NCBI GenBank assembly: GCA_902762305.1
Contig: CACWNW010000010.1
Span: 1-64,000 of the forward strand
Source of the DNA: Fibrobacter succinogenes
GTDB taxonomy: Bacteria > Fibrobacterota > Fibrobacteria > Fibrobacterales > Fibrobacteraceae
Direction: 5' to 3'
Length of the DNA: 64,000 nucleotides
In this document: piece after piece, positions 17,499 through 25,459 of the stretch
Position numbering within the stretch: the stretch's first letter is position 1
How the letters are laid out: the number at the start of each line of letters is the position of its first letter
The notes under the pieces: generated by a model
The model's input: the letters and a program-made list of their open reading frames with translations, nothing else
What the model was told of the DNA's origin: nothing
The model's database searches: none
Made by a program: the position numbers and the translations under genes

Positions 17499-18712
17499 TC
17501 GCTTTCATTCGGCAGGCCGCCGAGCATCTCGCAGAGTTCAGGACCGATAACGCCATCCTGCATCGTCGTCGAGAGGATGCGCTGTTCCAATTCACTAGGC
17601 GGGTCCATGGGGCCCGCATTTTTATTTGCAGCTACGGCTTCGCGACCCGCGCCGTCCTTGCCATAAACTGCACCGCCTTCTTGCAAAAGCAATTCACCGA
17701 GGGCGGCATGCAGGGCGAGCGACGCATCGATGTACTTGAGATGCGTCGGTTCTTCCAGAATAAAATTCAGCGGTTTCTTTTCGGCGAGCACGCGACTTGC
17801 CGGAATGCCCAGACCATATTCGTCCTCAACGCCCATGTTGGCGAGCACCGCACTCGAGGCCAGCAAGGCTTCCACGATTTGCGGGCGGTCGAGCGCACCC
17901 TTCACGCCGGTCGCCGTCACCACGAAGTCGGCACCGCGCACGAGCGACGCGACCGCATCCAAATCGTTGCAGTCCGTGACCGGCACGCCGTTTGCATCCA
18001 AGAACGCGCAGGAACCGCGCGAGCAGTCCGTCACCACATGGACATCGGCTCTGGAACGCAGCAGTTGCAGTACGATACCCTGCCCCACCTTGCCGCTCCC
18101 GAACACGACAAACTTTTTGCCGGCGCCGTCGCGACCCGAATCTAAGCAGAAATCATACCCGAGCTGAGCGAGTGCGCGCACGTAACCCTCCCCCGTTCCG
18201 AGGCAAGTCTCGATGCGTTTCACTATCCCGCTGTCGGCCACATAAACCGGATGTTCGCACTTCTCGTAAAACTGCACGCCGCTGCGCGTGAGCTCCACAA
18301 ACCCGAATCGCGGATGGCACGCCGAAAACTGGCCCGCGCAATCCAGAATCAGGTCGAACCCGCGGCCGGCCGCCTCCATCTCAAGCGCCTCTTGCACCCC
18401 GATTACAGGAATTCCGGTCCCGCGCAAGACTTCCACGATACCCGGGTCGCAGGGCATCTCGGCACCCGCATTAGAGGCATCGGCACCCGCGCCCTCATGG
18501 CCCGAATCCAAGCCTGCCACACCCACGACGAGATCCGCACCGCCCGCGATAAGCGCGCGGTACTGCAAGAGCGTGTTCCTAAAGACTGGTGTCGCCACCA
18601 ATACACGGAGAGCCCGAAATGGCCTCGTACCCGACCATTCATGGGCCAAGGCTAAAAGAGCCGGGTATTCCCGCTCCTCGTAGGCGTCGTTCACAATCTC
18701 GTCGAAAATCAT
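17495..18712 (-). CDS. S-adenosylhomocysteine hydrolase-like NAD-binding protein
   Basis: The 405-residue protein starts at ATG 18712 (MIFDEIVNDAYEERE), since the longer frame adds an unlikely leader. Residues about 215-330 resemble the NAD-binding domain of adenosylhomocysteinase: KFVVFGSGKVGQGIVLQLLR (Gly-x-Gly-x-x-Gly), GADFVVTATGVKGAL, and AVLANMGVEDEYG where true SAHH has a G-H-x-x-x-E motif. A terminal segment with HLKYIDASLALHAALGELL is also SAHH-like. The N-terminal part is short and does not show the SAHH substrate motifs, so it may be a divergent enzyme rather than a functional SAHH. It is convergent with the small membrane protein gene. Confidence 0.65.
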   Translation of the reverse strand: MIFDEIVNDAYEEREYPALLALAHEWSGTRPFRALRVLVATPVFRNTLLQYRALIAGGADLVVGVAGLDSGHEGAGADASNAGAEMPCDPGIVEVLRGTGIPVIGVQEALEMEAAGRGFDLILDCAGQFSACHPRFGFVELTRSGVQFYEKCEHPVYVADSGIVKRIETCLGTGEGYVRALAQLGYDFCLDSGRDGAGKKFVVFGSGKVGQGIVLQLLRSRADVHVVTDCSRGSCAFLDANGVPVTDCNDLDAVASLVRGADFVVTATGVKGALDRPQIVEALLASSAVLANMGVEDEYGLGIPASRVLAEKKPLNFILEEPTHLKYIDASLALHAALGELLLQEGGAVYGKDGAGREAVAANKNAGPMDPPSELEQRILSTTMQDGVIGPELCEMLGGLPNESD

Positions 18713-18932
18713 AACCCCAATATAGCTAAATCCGGCCCCCATCGAAAACGCGGGACGAACCTCCCGCACACCCTGTAAACTTTTAACAACACTTGTGAAA
18801 ATTGCGTTTTTTGCTCAAAAATGGCCATTTTTGTGTTGCAAAGTTATACAACAAAAACACCCCCCCCTACATACACTCTGTAGGCCATTTATATAGATTT
18901 GTGATAGAAAACATATTATGGAGTGCATTCTT

Positions 18933-20273
18933 ATGAAAAAAATGATCTTTGCAGCTTCTGCGGTTGGACTGTTCGCGGTGGGTTCCGCGTTCGCTCAGAC
19001 CGCCGAAATTGGCACATGGGCAGGCTTCCGCAAGGGCGCCGCATCCTTCACATTTGACGACGGTGCGCCGAGCCACGTGACCGATGCTGGTCCGATGTTC
19101 AAGAAGTATGGCTACAAGGCTACCTTCAACGTGGTGGTAAACTGGAACCCCAACTGGAGCGGATTCCAGGGCCTGGCCGACGAAGGACACGAAATCGCAA
19201 GCCACAGTAACAGCCACGGCAATAACATGAGCGGCGAAGAAGCCTCTTCGAAAAAGACCATCGAAGGCAAAATCAAGCAGAAATACGGCATCATCACAGT
19301 CGCCTACCCGAACTGCAACGTGCCTAACGAAAGCGCCGTTCTCCAGAACTACATCGTGGGCCGTATCTGCAACGGCAGCTGGAAGGGCATGGCCGATGAA
19401 ATGGGCAAGGACGGTCCCTCCAACTGGGCTCAGGTTCCTGCCACCATGACCGGTGCCGAAGGCCAGCTCAAGAGCACGAACGACTTTACCGGCAGAATGC
19501 AGAAAGTCATCCAGAGCAACGGCTGGGCCGCATTCCTCACCCATGGTTTCCAGGGCAAGCAAAACGGCAACGCCAACTACTCGCCGACGGATATCAACGC
19601 CATCGATGGAGCCCTCAAGTGGGCCCAGCAGAACGATAAGGACATCTGGGTCGCCCCGATGGGCCACGTTGCCATGTACCTCAAGGAACGCAAAGCCTCC
19701 AAGGTTGAAGCCAGCGGCAGCGGCACCATCACGGTTAAGCTCACGCACAACATCGCCGACAAAGTTTCTAAGTACGACTACCCGCTTTCCATCCGCGTCA
19801 AGTACGACGGCTCCAAGGCCGAAGTGACGCAGGCCGGCGCAAAGCTTGAATCCAAGATCGATGGCGGCTATGTCTACTTCGACGCCGTGCCGAACGCAGG
19901 CGACATCGTCATCTCCGGCGGTGCCGCACCGGCATCCTCCAGCAGCATCGCTTCGTCCAGCAGCGCCGTTTCTTCCTCCAGCATCGTTCCGCCTGCATCG
20001 AGCAGCAGCGTCGTCGTTCCGCCTTCTTCTTCGTCGTCGACCATCGCTCTGCCGGTTGAACAGGCAAACCTCGCCACTGTCGCCGTCTACAAGACTTCCG
20101 ACAACTACATCGAAGTTTCTGGCGCCCAGGGCTTGGCAATCACGGTCTACAACCACATGGGCCAGGTCGTCCGCACCACCAGGGGCCTCGGGCTCGTACA
20201 GAAAGTCTTCACCGGCGCGAAGGGCATGTACCTCGTGAAGGTCGGCAGCAGAACGTTCAAGGTTTCTCTCTAA
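18933..20273 (+). CDS. Secreted polysaccharide deacetylase (NodB/CE4-like) with sorting domain
   Basis: This 446-residue exported protein is predicted to remove acetyl groups from a glycan such as xylan or chitin. ATG 18933 is preferred over ATG 18918 because GGAG lies just upstream of it. A signal peptide ends at about residue 21 (GSAFA). The NodB domain has SFTFDDG with Asp42-Asp43 and the metal-binding HSNSH (His91 and His95), giving the Asp-His-His pattern. A Ser-rich linker at about 330-375 follows. The last 70 residues (VYNHMGQVVR...GMYLVKVGSRTFKV) resemble a type IX sorting domain. It ends in a strong terminator. Substrate is uncertain. Confidence 0.9.
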   Translation: MKKMIFAASAVGLFAVGSAFAQTAEIGTWAGFRKGAASFTFDDGAPSHVTDAGPMFKKYGYKATFNVVVNWNPNWSGFQGLADEGHEIASHSNSHGNNMSGEEASSKKTIEGKIKQKYGIITVAYPNCNVPNESAVLQNYIVGRICNGSWKGMADEMGKDGPSNWAQVPATMTGAEGQLKSTNDFTGRMQKVIQSNGWAAFLTHGFQGKQNGNANYSPTDINAIDGALKWAQQNDKDIWVAPMGHVAMYLKERKASKVEASGSGTITVKLTHNIADKVSKYDYPLSIRVKYDGSKAEVTQAGAKLESKIDGGYVYFDAVPNAGDIVISGGAAPASSSSIASSSSAVSSSSIVPPASSSSVVVPPSSSSSTIALPVEQANLATVAVYKTSDNYIEVSGAQGLAITVYNHMGQVVRTTRGLGLVQKVFTGAKGMYLVKVGSRTFKVSL

Positions 20274-20290
20274 CAAACCATACAACTCAA

Positions 20291-20320
20291 AAACGGCGCT
20301 CTTCGGAGTGCCGTTTTTTT
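20291..20320 (+). terminator. Terminator of the deacetylase gene
   Basis: aacggc and gccgtt arms around gctcttcggagt, followed by a run of T. Confidence 0.85.
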
Positions 20321-20476
20321 TGAAGTGCAAAATTGACAAGACAAGAATAATTTTGTAGTTTATGACTTTGTACGTTATTTTGATTCTGTAAGCTTCCCCA
20401 TAATTAGGACTGTTCATAACTAGACAAAAGGCAATTCCGCCTGCGTCAAAATGCTACCTTTGGTAGCAGAACAGCC

Positions 20477-20743
20477 ATGAAGAAACTGACTCATTCCGAA
20501 TCGGAAATCGTCAAAAGCGTAAACGAACTTGAAGCCGGAGTGTCTGCGGACGAAATCTGCAGGCGACTCAATGTTTCCAGAGCCACGCTCTATCAATGGA
20601 AAACGGAAGTACGGCGATCTCGAGGTTAGCCAGCTTAAGAAACTGAAGGAACTCGAAGAAGAGAACGCCAAGCTCAAGAAGATGTACGCCAATCTCGCCC
20701 TGGACAACGAAATTCTCCGCGAGGTTATCGAAAAAAAACTCTA
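20477..20743 (+). pseudogene. IS3-family OrfA, frameshifted
   Basis: The first part from ATG 20477 (MKKLTHSESEIVKSVNELEA) gives the HTH (SADEICRRLNVSRATLYQWK). After about 20600 the family sequence continues in another frame as KYGDLEVSQLKKLKELEEEN with the leucine-zipper-like stretch, ending REVIEKKL. A small indel near 20600 breaks the gene. Confidence 0.8.
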
Positions 20744-20759
20744 GAGCCGAATGTCGCAT

Positions 20760-21253
20760 TGGCCATGCTTGCATGAGCCAATATGACTGAGGCGAATTGA
20801 GTTTCTGCAAAACTCTAGCGCCCGAATGGTACTACGAATCAACCAAGGACGATTCCGAAGTCGAGGCTGCGATACGGCAGAAGGCCGAGGCTGCCAACGA
20901 TGGCATCTCGCTTGATTCGATTCATGGAGGAAATCATTTGGGAGAAAGGCAAGCCGACCAACATTCGCTGCGATAACGGTCCGGAATTCATTTCGCATGA
21001 ATTTCAAGATTGGTGCGATGGAAACGGAATCAAAATTTTGTACACGCAGCCCGGGTGTCCGACACAGAACAGCTATATCGAACGGTTTAACGGATCGTAC
21101 CGAAGGGCTGTTCTTGACGCCTACATTTTCAGGACTTTAGATGATGTCAGGGAAATTACCGAAAAGTGGACGGATTACTACAACAACGAAAGACCCCACG
21201 ACTCCTTAAACAACCTCACTCCAATGGAGTATCGGTTGATGAGAACAGGGTGA
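20760..21253 (+). pseudogene. IS3-family OrfB (DDE integrase) remnant with internal deletion
   Basis: The first remnant (LAPEWYYESTKDDSEVEAAI region) covers the N-terminal helices. It jumps at about 20898 to the late integrase core: IRCDNGPEFISHEFQDW with the second Asp, and NSYIERFNGSYRRAVLDAYI with the Glu, then RPHDSLNNLTPMEYR. The region with the first Asp is missing, so the transposase is not functional. Confidence 0.85.
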
Positions 21254-21312
21254 TTTTGTATACTTTAAAGCAGTCCTAAAAATGGGTAGCTGACAATTAT
21301 GGGGAAGCTTAC

Positions 21313-21576
21313 ACATCTTTGACTAATATTGGCGGAAATGTTTGGGAATTAGATATGTATTTCGATAGACATATTCTTTACTCCAAGGAATCCGTAACAG
21401 AAGGAAATATTGGTTTGCATTTGATCGATTGGAGTGATTTTGATAAAATCGTCTGTGGAATAGCTTTGTTAGATTCCGACGGAAATGTGATATATGGTCA
21501 GGTTCCATCTATTGAAACGTGTGAATCATATGATGGTCCAAATTTACTCTCGAATCAGTATGCATGGAGTTTTTAA
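21313..21576 (+). pseudogene. C-terminal gene fragment cut by the IS element
   Basis: An open frame enters from the IS right end and reads TSLTNIGGNVWELDMYFDRH and on to a stop at 21574-21576. No start codon with a ribosome site is found, and the frame continues back into the IS, so this looks like the 3' stump of a gene. Its stop is one base before the start of the next lipoprotein gene, suggesting they once formed one operon. AT-rich composition differs from the main genome. Confidence 0.5.
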
Positions 21577-21577
21577 A

Positions 21578-22858
21578 ATGAAAAGAATCCTCACCTTGTT
21601 GTTAGCCGTATTTGTATTTTTCGCATGTACTGGTGATACGGGAACGAACTCTAAAAATGAGAATACGTCTTCCAACGTCGTCGGATGGCGAGGTGCCGGC
21701 TTTACTCCCGTGATTTCTCTTGAACGAGGAGGTGGTCTCCAAAAAGTGATTCATTCAGGAAATTGGCTGGTCTTGATGGATGCGTGGACAAGTCCTATAG
21801 AAGGAAAATCAGGAATGTGGACTACTTTGACTTATTCTCCGCGTCTTTTCATATCCAAAATAGGGACTAACGTATGGGATACCCTTGTGCCACCGGTATC
21901 GGCAAATATCAATAATACAAGCCTTTACGCTGATTCCACTGGCATTTATATAGGAACGTCTATGACGGGACAGCTTTTGATGTATAATCCAGAAAAAGGA
22001 GAATGGAGTGAATTGAACGTTATAAAAAAAGATAATTCAGCATGGTCATCTGTCATTGGAATTCAAAAATTTAAAGGGAAGTTGATTGTTAGTATTGGTA
22101 CCTATCCAGATACCTTAAATACAAAAATTGTTGAGGCAAGTATTCTTTTGCAAAAAGATACCGGATGGTTAAACTTGCCGACACCTCCAATACGTTATGA
22201 TATATATAGCGATAATACTGTACCTCTACAATTCCCGTCTTCAGTAGAAATGGGTGGCTCCTTATATGTAGGAACAATGGATGGAGTCTGGGAATTGAAT
22301 GCCGCCACTCTTTCATGGACGGAATTGCCCAAATTTCCAAAGATGAAATGGAATTCCAATTATCGCGATGTCTATGTGGTTGAGGATCTTATTGTCTACA
22401 AGGGTTCTCTGATTGCAGTTGATGGAACGAATGATCGTGTCTATCAATGGGATGGCTCGAATAATTGGCTTGCTCTAGACAGCATGATTCTCCCCACTAT
22501 AATAAGAAATGGGGATTCGTCTTATAACATATACAGAAGTTCACTGCGTGATATAAAGGATTTGGCTACCGATGGAAAGCATCTCTTTATTTCTGGAAAC
22601 GCATCTTATCCAAAGGTCTATATGGGTGATTATGGTGAACCATACGGAAATGTACCTAAGGGATGGCGGGCAATGATGCTTGGCTGGTGCATCGAAAAAA
22701 AAGGATGTGTTTCCAAGGATGCTACATATAGTTTAGATATTATCGGAGACACCATCTATGCCGCCGCATGGGAGGGACTATTCAAAATGCCTTTAGGTGA
22801 TTTAGATTCTGCCATAGCAGGACAGTCTGATTTTAAGGGCTTTGAAACCTACCAATAG
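21578..22858 (+). CDS. Lipoprotein with propeller-like repeats
   Basis: The 426-residue product starts at ATG 21578, one base after the preceding stop. The signal peptide has lipobox FFAC (Cys16-17 region: LLLAVFVFFACTGDTG). The mature part lacks the Gly-x-x-Ser-Glu motif of the TIGR02147-linked lipoproteins. Its body has recurrent segments such as LLMYNPEKGEWSEL, VWELNAATLSWTEL, VYQWDGSNNWLAL and LYVGTMDGVWEL, resembling Kelch or sorting-like beta-propeller blades. Low GC, and proximity to an IS remnant, suggest transfer. Function unknown. Confidence 0.75.
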   Translation: MKRILTLLLAVFVFFACTGDTGTNSKNENTSSNVVGWRGAGFTPVISLERGGGLQKVIHSGNWLVLMDAWTSPIEGKSGMWTTLTYSPRLFISKIGTNVWDTLVPPVSANINNTSLYADSTGIYIGTSMTGQLLMYNPEKGEWSELNVIKKDNSAWSSVIGIQKFKGKLIVSIGTYPDTLNTKIVEASILLQKDTGWLNLPTPPIRYDIYSDNTVPLQFPSSVEMGGSLYVGTMDGVWELNAATLSWTELPKFPKMKWNSNYRDVYVVEDLIVYKGSLIAVDGTNDRVYQWDGSNNWLALDSMILPTIIRNGDSSYNIYRSSLRDIKDLATDGKHLFISGNASYPKVYMGDYGEPYGNVPKGWRAMMLGWCIEKKGCVSKDATYSLDIIGDTIYAAAWEGLFKMPLGDLDSAIAGQSDFKGFETYQ

Positions 22859-22894
22859 TTTTTTGTTAGGTAAGGCAAAAGCACACATATAAGA

Positions 22895-22925
22895 AACGCC
22901 CGGCAGAGCCGAGCGTTCCTTTTGA
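22895..22925. terminator. Hairpin after the propeller-like lipoprotein gene
   Basis: aacgcccggc-aga-gccgagcgtt forms a near-perfect stem followed by CCTTTT on the plus strand. Confidence 0.65.
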
Positions 22926-22940
22926 GGAGCAAAACGATTA

Positions 22941-23044
22941 AGCGTTTGGAGCGGCTCTCCCTAAACCAACCCCTTAACTCTGAAGTGTGATAGTGTCTTC
23001 GCCGGCCACTTTCGCGACTAGTTGAAGACGCCACTCCAAACGCT
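22941..23044. ncRNA. Possible structured RNA
   Basis: agcgtttggag (22941-22951) pairs exactly with ctccaaacgct (23034-23044), and inside it gtcttc (22995-23000) pairs with gaagac (23024-23029). The nested stems in a 400-bp gene-free stretch suggest an RNA or a decayed element. Strand and family are unknown, and an 88-codon minus-strand frame across it lacks any family signal. Nothing else is recognised in 22925-23228. Confidence 0.3.
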
Positions 23045-23228
23045 GCACACTTGCACCGGAGCCGTAGACAAGTTCGATGCAAATTATCAAGGAACAAGAA
23101 CCCCTTGCGATACAAGCAATTTATGTTTTTTCCTAGGCTTGAGCGGCTTTTTTATGCGAAGGTGTGGACAAAAATGTCAACATCCCCGTAAAAAACACTG
23201 GAGAACGGCGCTGAAAATTTGAAAAATT

Positions 23229-23244
23229 ATAGATAAGAATCTAT
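23229..23244. promoter_or_regulatory. Inverted repeat upstream of TIGR02147 gene 2
   Basis: atagat-aaga-atctat is a perfect 6-bp inverted repeat 22-37 bp upstream of ATG 23266. It is AT-rich and could be chance or an operator. Confidence 0.3.
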
Positions 23245-23265
23245 TTTTATAACCGGAAAGCAGCC

Positions 23266-24111
23266 ATGTTCTCGAAAAGCAAAATAAACGTTTACGACTT
23301 CTCCGACTACCGCAAGTTCATGCAGACGTTCTACGAACTCGAAAAGTCGCTGGACCCGACGTTCAGCTACCGCGTCTTCGCGGCCGCAGTCGACATGGAC
23401 GCGAGCCTCCTCGTGAAAATCCTGCAGGGCAAGCGGCACGTCTCTTCAAAGTGCATCGAGTCGTTCGTGCGCTTTTTCCGGTTCAAGGAAGCGAAGGCGG
23501 AATATTTCCGCGAGATGGTCGCCTACGGCAAGGCGAAAAACGACGAGCAGGTCCGCAAGCATTTCGAGACGCTCCAGAAGATGCGCCCCGCCGCATGCCG
23601 CGAACTCGACGAAGCGCGCTACCGCTATTTCCAGCAGTGGTACTACCCGATGATCCGCTCGGCGCTGGACGTATTCGACTACCGCGGGCCCGATGACGCC
23701 GCCGCGCTCGGGGATTCCTGCATCCCGAAACTCACCGCGGCCCAGGTCCAGAACGCGGTAGAATCCCTTCAGCAGCTAGAGCTGGTCCACACGCGCAAGG
23801 ACGGGAGAACTGTCCCCACCGAGGCGCACCTGAAAACGATGGAGCACTGGCTGAGCGCCTCCATCAGCGACTACCAGAAAAGCATCGCAGAACTCGCCCG
23901 CGACTCGATTGCGAACACGCCGAAAGAAAAGCGCGACATCAGCACGCTCACCATGGCGCTCGATTCCAGCCAGATAGAGAAAATCCGCGAGATTCTAGCC
24001 GACACGCGCAAGGCAATCGTGAGGGTGGTGAACGCGATGCCCTCGCAGGTCTGCGACAGCGTCTACCAGTTGAATTTCCAGTTGTTCCCGATGATGAGAA
24101 AGGAAGATTGA
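23266..24111 (+). CDS. TIGR02147/DUF4423 family putative regulator 2
   Basis: This 281-residue protein has the family layout: an N-terminal VYDFSDYRKFMQTFYE, an HTH-like block (FSYRVFAAAVDMDASLLVKI, then HVSSKCIESFVRFFRFKE), a middle YRYFQQWYYPMIRSALDVF, and a C-terminal SVYQLNFQLFPM. It is more diverged from copies 1 and 3 than those are from each other. Its TGA stop shares one base with the ATG of the lipoprotein gene that follows. No export signal. Transcriptional control of that operon is an inference. Confidence 0.85.
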   Translation: MFSKSKINVYDFSDYRKFMQTFYELEKSLDPTFSYRVFAAAVDMDASLLVKILQGKRHVSSKCIESFVRFFRFKEAKAEYFREMVAYGKAKNDEQVRKHFETLQKMRPAACRELDEARYRYFQQWYYPMIRSALDVFDYRGPDDAAALGDSCIPKLTAAQVQNAVESLQQLELVHTRKDGRTVPTEAHLKTMEHWLSASISDYQKSIAELARDSIANTPKEKRDISTLTMALDSSQIEKIREILADTRKAIVRVVNAMPSQVCDSVYQLNFQLFPMMRKED

Positions 24112-25325
24112 TGAAAAAGTTCTTGGAGTTACTGTCTTGCATCGCGTTTGCCGTAGGCTGCACGGATCCCGGGCACGGCACGGCGGGCGCCACAAGCGAG
24201 ACGACGAACGGGATTGCCGTCATTGCGTTTGACGGCACCCACAAGCCGATACCGCAGGCGCGCGTTACCTTGTATAGGCACCCTGATGCAGGTTCGAACA
24301 AAAGTTCGTCCGATGAAACAATTCAAGACGTAACGGCGTTCCTTCCTTCCTATGTCTCTGCGGTAGAAACCGCCACTGCGGATGATTCCGGAATGGTGCA
24401 GTTCGAAACACGGGTAGACCAGTGCCAGAATGCAAGGTGCTTTGTCGAGGGAATCGCCGGCGAGGACTCCTCGCTCATGGTGTGGGCGAAACTCACTGCA
24501 GCAGATTCTACGACGAATGAAATTGAGCTCCTGCCGTCCGTTTCGCTTACGGTGCGCACCGGGGCTGCTGACTCGGCTGTTGCAAATTCGTTCGGCTCAG
24601 TCTTGCTTAACGCTTCCCCCTACTATGCAAGGCAAGAAGGGAACGAGTTTGTGTTCCCGCATGTCCCGTCAGGGAAATATACTGTCGTTATGTGGGGAGA
24701 GCCTGTCGCCAATGTTTCGCTTGATGCGGGAGCTTCCGTCGACACGCTCATGCGCATCCAGGAATTGACCCGCGAATACGTCTTCGAGGATTTCGATGAC
24801 GGAGACAGTCTGAACAACCTGGCGAAGGACTACCCGAATTACGGCTGGTACTTCATGCCGCACAAGGGAGCTTCATTCGAAAGTCCTAATTATACAGACG
24901 GCTTTGCGGGGGCGCTGGTAGACGATGGTGCCCGCGGGAAGTACCTCTCGCTGAAATACACCATCGAAGATTCGGGCTACGTGATGCTCGGAACGCACCT
25001 CGGGCTCGATTCCGGCTACTTTGACCTGAGTTCGCTCTCCGCAATCCGAATAAAAGTCCGCGGGGACTGCCTGTTCGCCGTTGCGCTTGAACACTACCGC
25101 GAAATCGAGAACAACAACTACAACAAGGCACTTTGGTTTGCGAAGGCGGGCGAAGAATGGACCGAACTGGTCTTGCGCCCCGGTAAGGAAACGCTGGACG
25201 CAAAGAATTACCAGGTCGCGTGGGACGAAATCTCGAACGAGATCGGCATATTCAGCATCTTCATATATAACGGTTCCCGCCTAGAAATCGACGAGATCGT
25301 GTTCGAGGGAATCTCGGGACTATAA
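24111..25325 (+). CDS. Lipoprotein with carboxypeptidase-like and galactose-binding-like domains, paired with TIGR02147 gene 2
   Basis: The 404-residue product begins MKKFLELLSCIAFAVGC, with a lipobox ending at Cys17, then TDPGHGTAGATSETTNG. Residues about 28-95 read like a carboxypeptidase-regulatory beta-sandwich (GIAVIAFDGTHKPIPQARVTLY). From about 220 a CBM11/CIA30-like galactose-binding fold is likely: YVFEDFDDGDSLNNLAKDY, LSSLSAIRIKVRGD, WTELVLRPGKETLD, SRLEIDEIVFEG. It starts on the last base of the TIGR02147 stop. Surface carbohydrate binding or sensing is an inference. Confidence 0.75.
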   Translation: MKKFLELLSCIAFAVGCTDPGHGTAGATSETTNGIAVIAFDGTHKPIPQARVTLYRHPDAGSNKSSSDETIQDVTAFLPSYVSAVETATADDSGMVQFETRVDQCQNARCFVEGIAGEDSSLMVWAKLTAADSTTNEIELLPSVSLTVRTGAADSAVANSFGSVLLNASPYYARQEGNEFVFPHVPSGKYTVVMWGEPVANVSLDAGASVDTLMRIQELTREYVFEDFDDGDSLNNLAKDYPNYGWYFMPHKGASFESPNYTDGFAGALVDDGARGKYLSLKYTIEDSGYVMLGTHLGLDSGYFDLSSLSAIRIKVRGDCLFAVALEHYREIENNNYNKALWFAKAGEEWTELVLRPGKETLDAKNYQVAWDEISNEIGIFSIFIYNGSRLEIDEIVFEGISGL

Positions 25326-25359
25326 AAAATCTTACTACTAACGTCATGCCGCAGGCGCG

Positions 25360-25418
25360 CCTCGGGCGCGACAAGAGCATCCATGGACACACTTGTCGCT
25401 TCGCGACTGCGGTGTGAC
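25360..25418 (+). repeat. 59-bp dispersed repeat, left copy
   Basis: Identical over 59 bases to 28090-28148. It contains gcgacaag and cttgtcgc arms (8-bp perfect stem). The two copies, in the same orientation, bracket the TIGR02147 gene 3 operon. Confidence 0.8.
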
Positions 25419-25459
25419 AAGGGAATCAAGGCTGCGGCGTGACGATGCAGAGCGAAGCC

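Larger units (their letters stand above)
20388..21312 (+). mobile_element. Decayed IS3-family insertion sequence
   Basis: The left end TGTAAGCTTCCCCATAATTA (20388-20407) and right end (reverse complement TGTCAGCTACCCATTTTTAG, 21276-21295) are imperfect terminal inverted repeats, each followed by GGACTG. A further exact copy of the left 19 bp lies outside the right end, inverted, at 21294-21312. The element is only about 0.9 kb because the second gene has lost its middle. No clear target duplication is seen. Confidence 0.8.

Noticed and set aside
20322-20387. Target-site duplication at the IS element
   Set aside because: Bases on either side of both possible boundaries do not match, so no duplication can be claimed.
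22849-23115. 88-codon minus-strand ORF over the possible structured RNA
   Set aside because: Its Arg/Leu-rich sequence shows no family, and nested complementary arms explain the region better.
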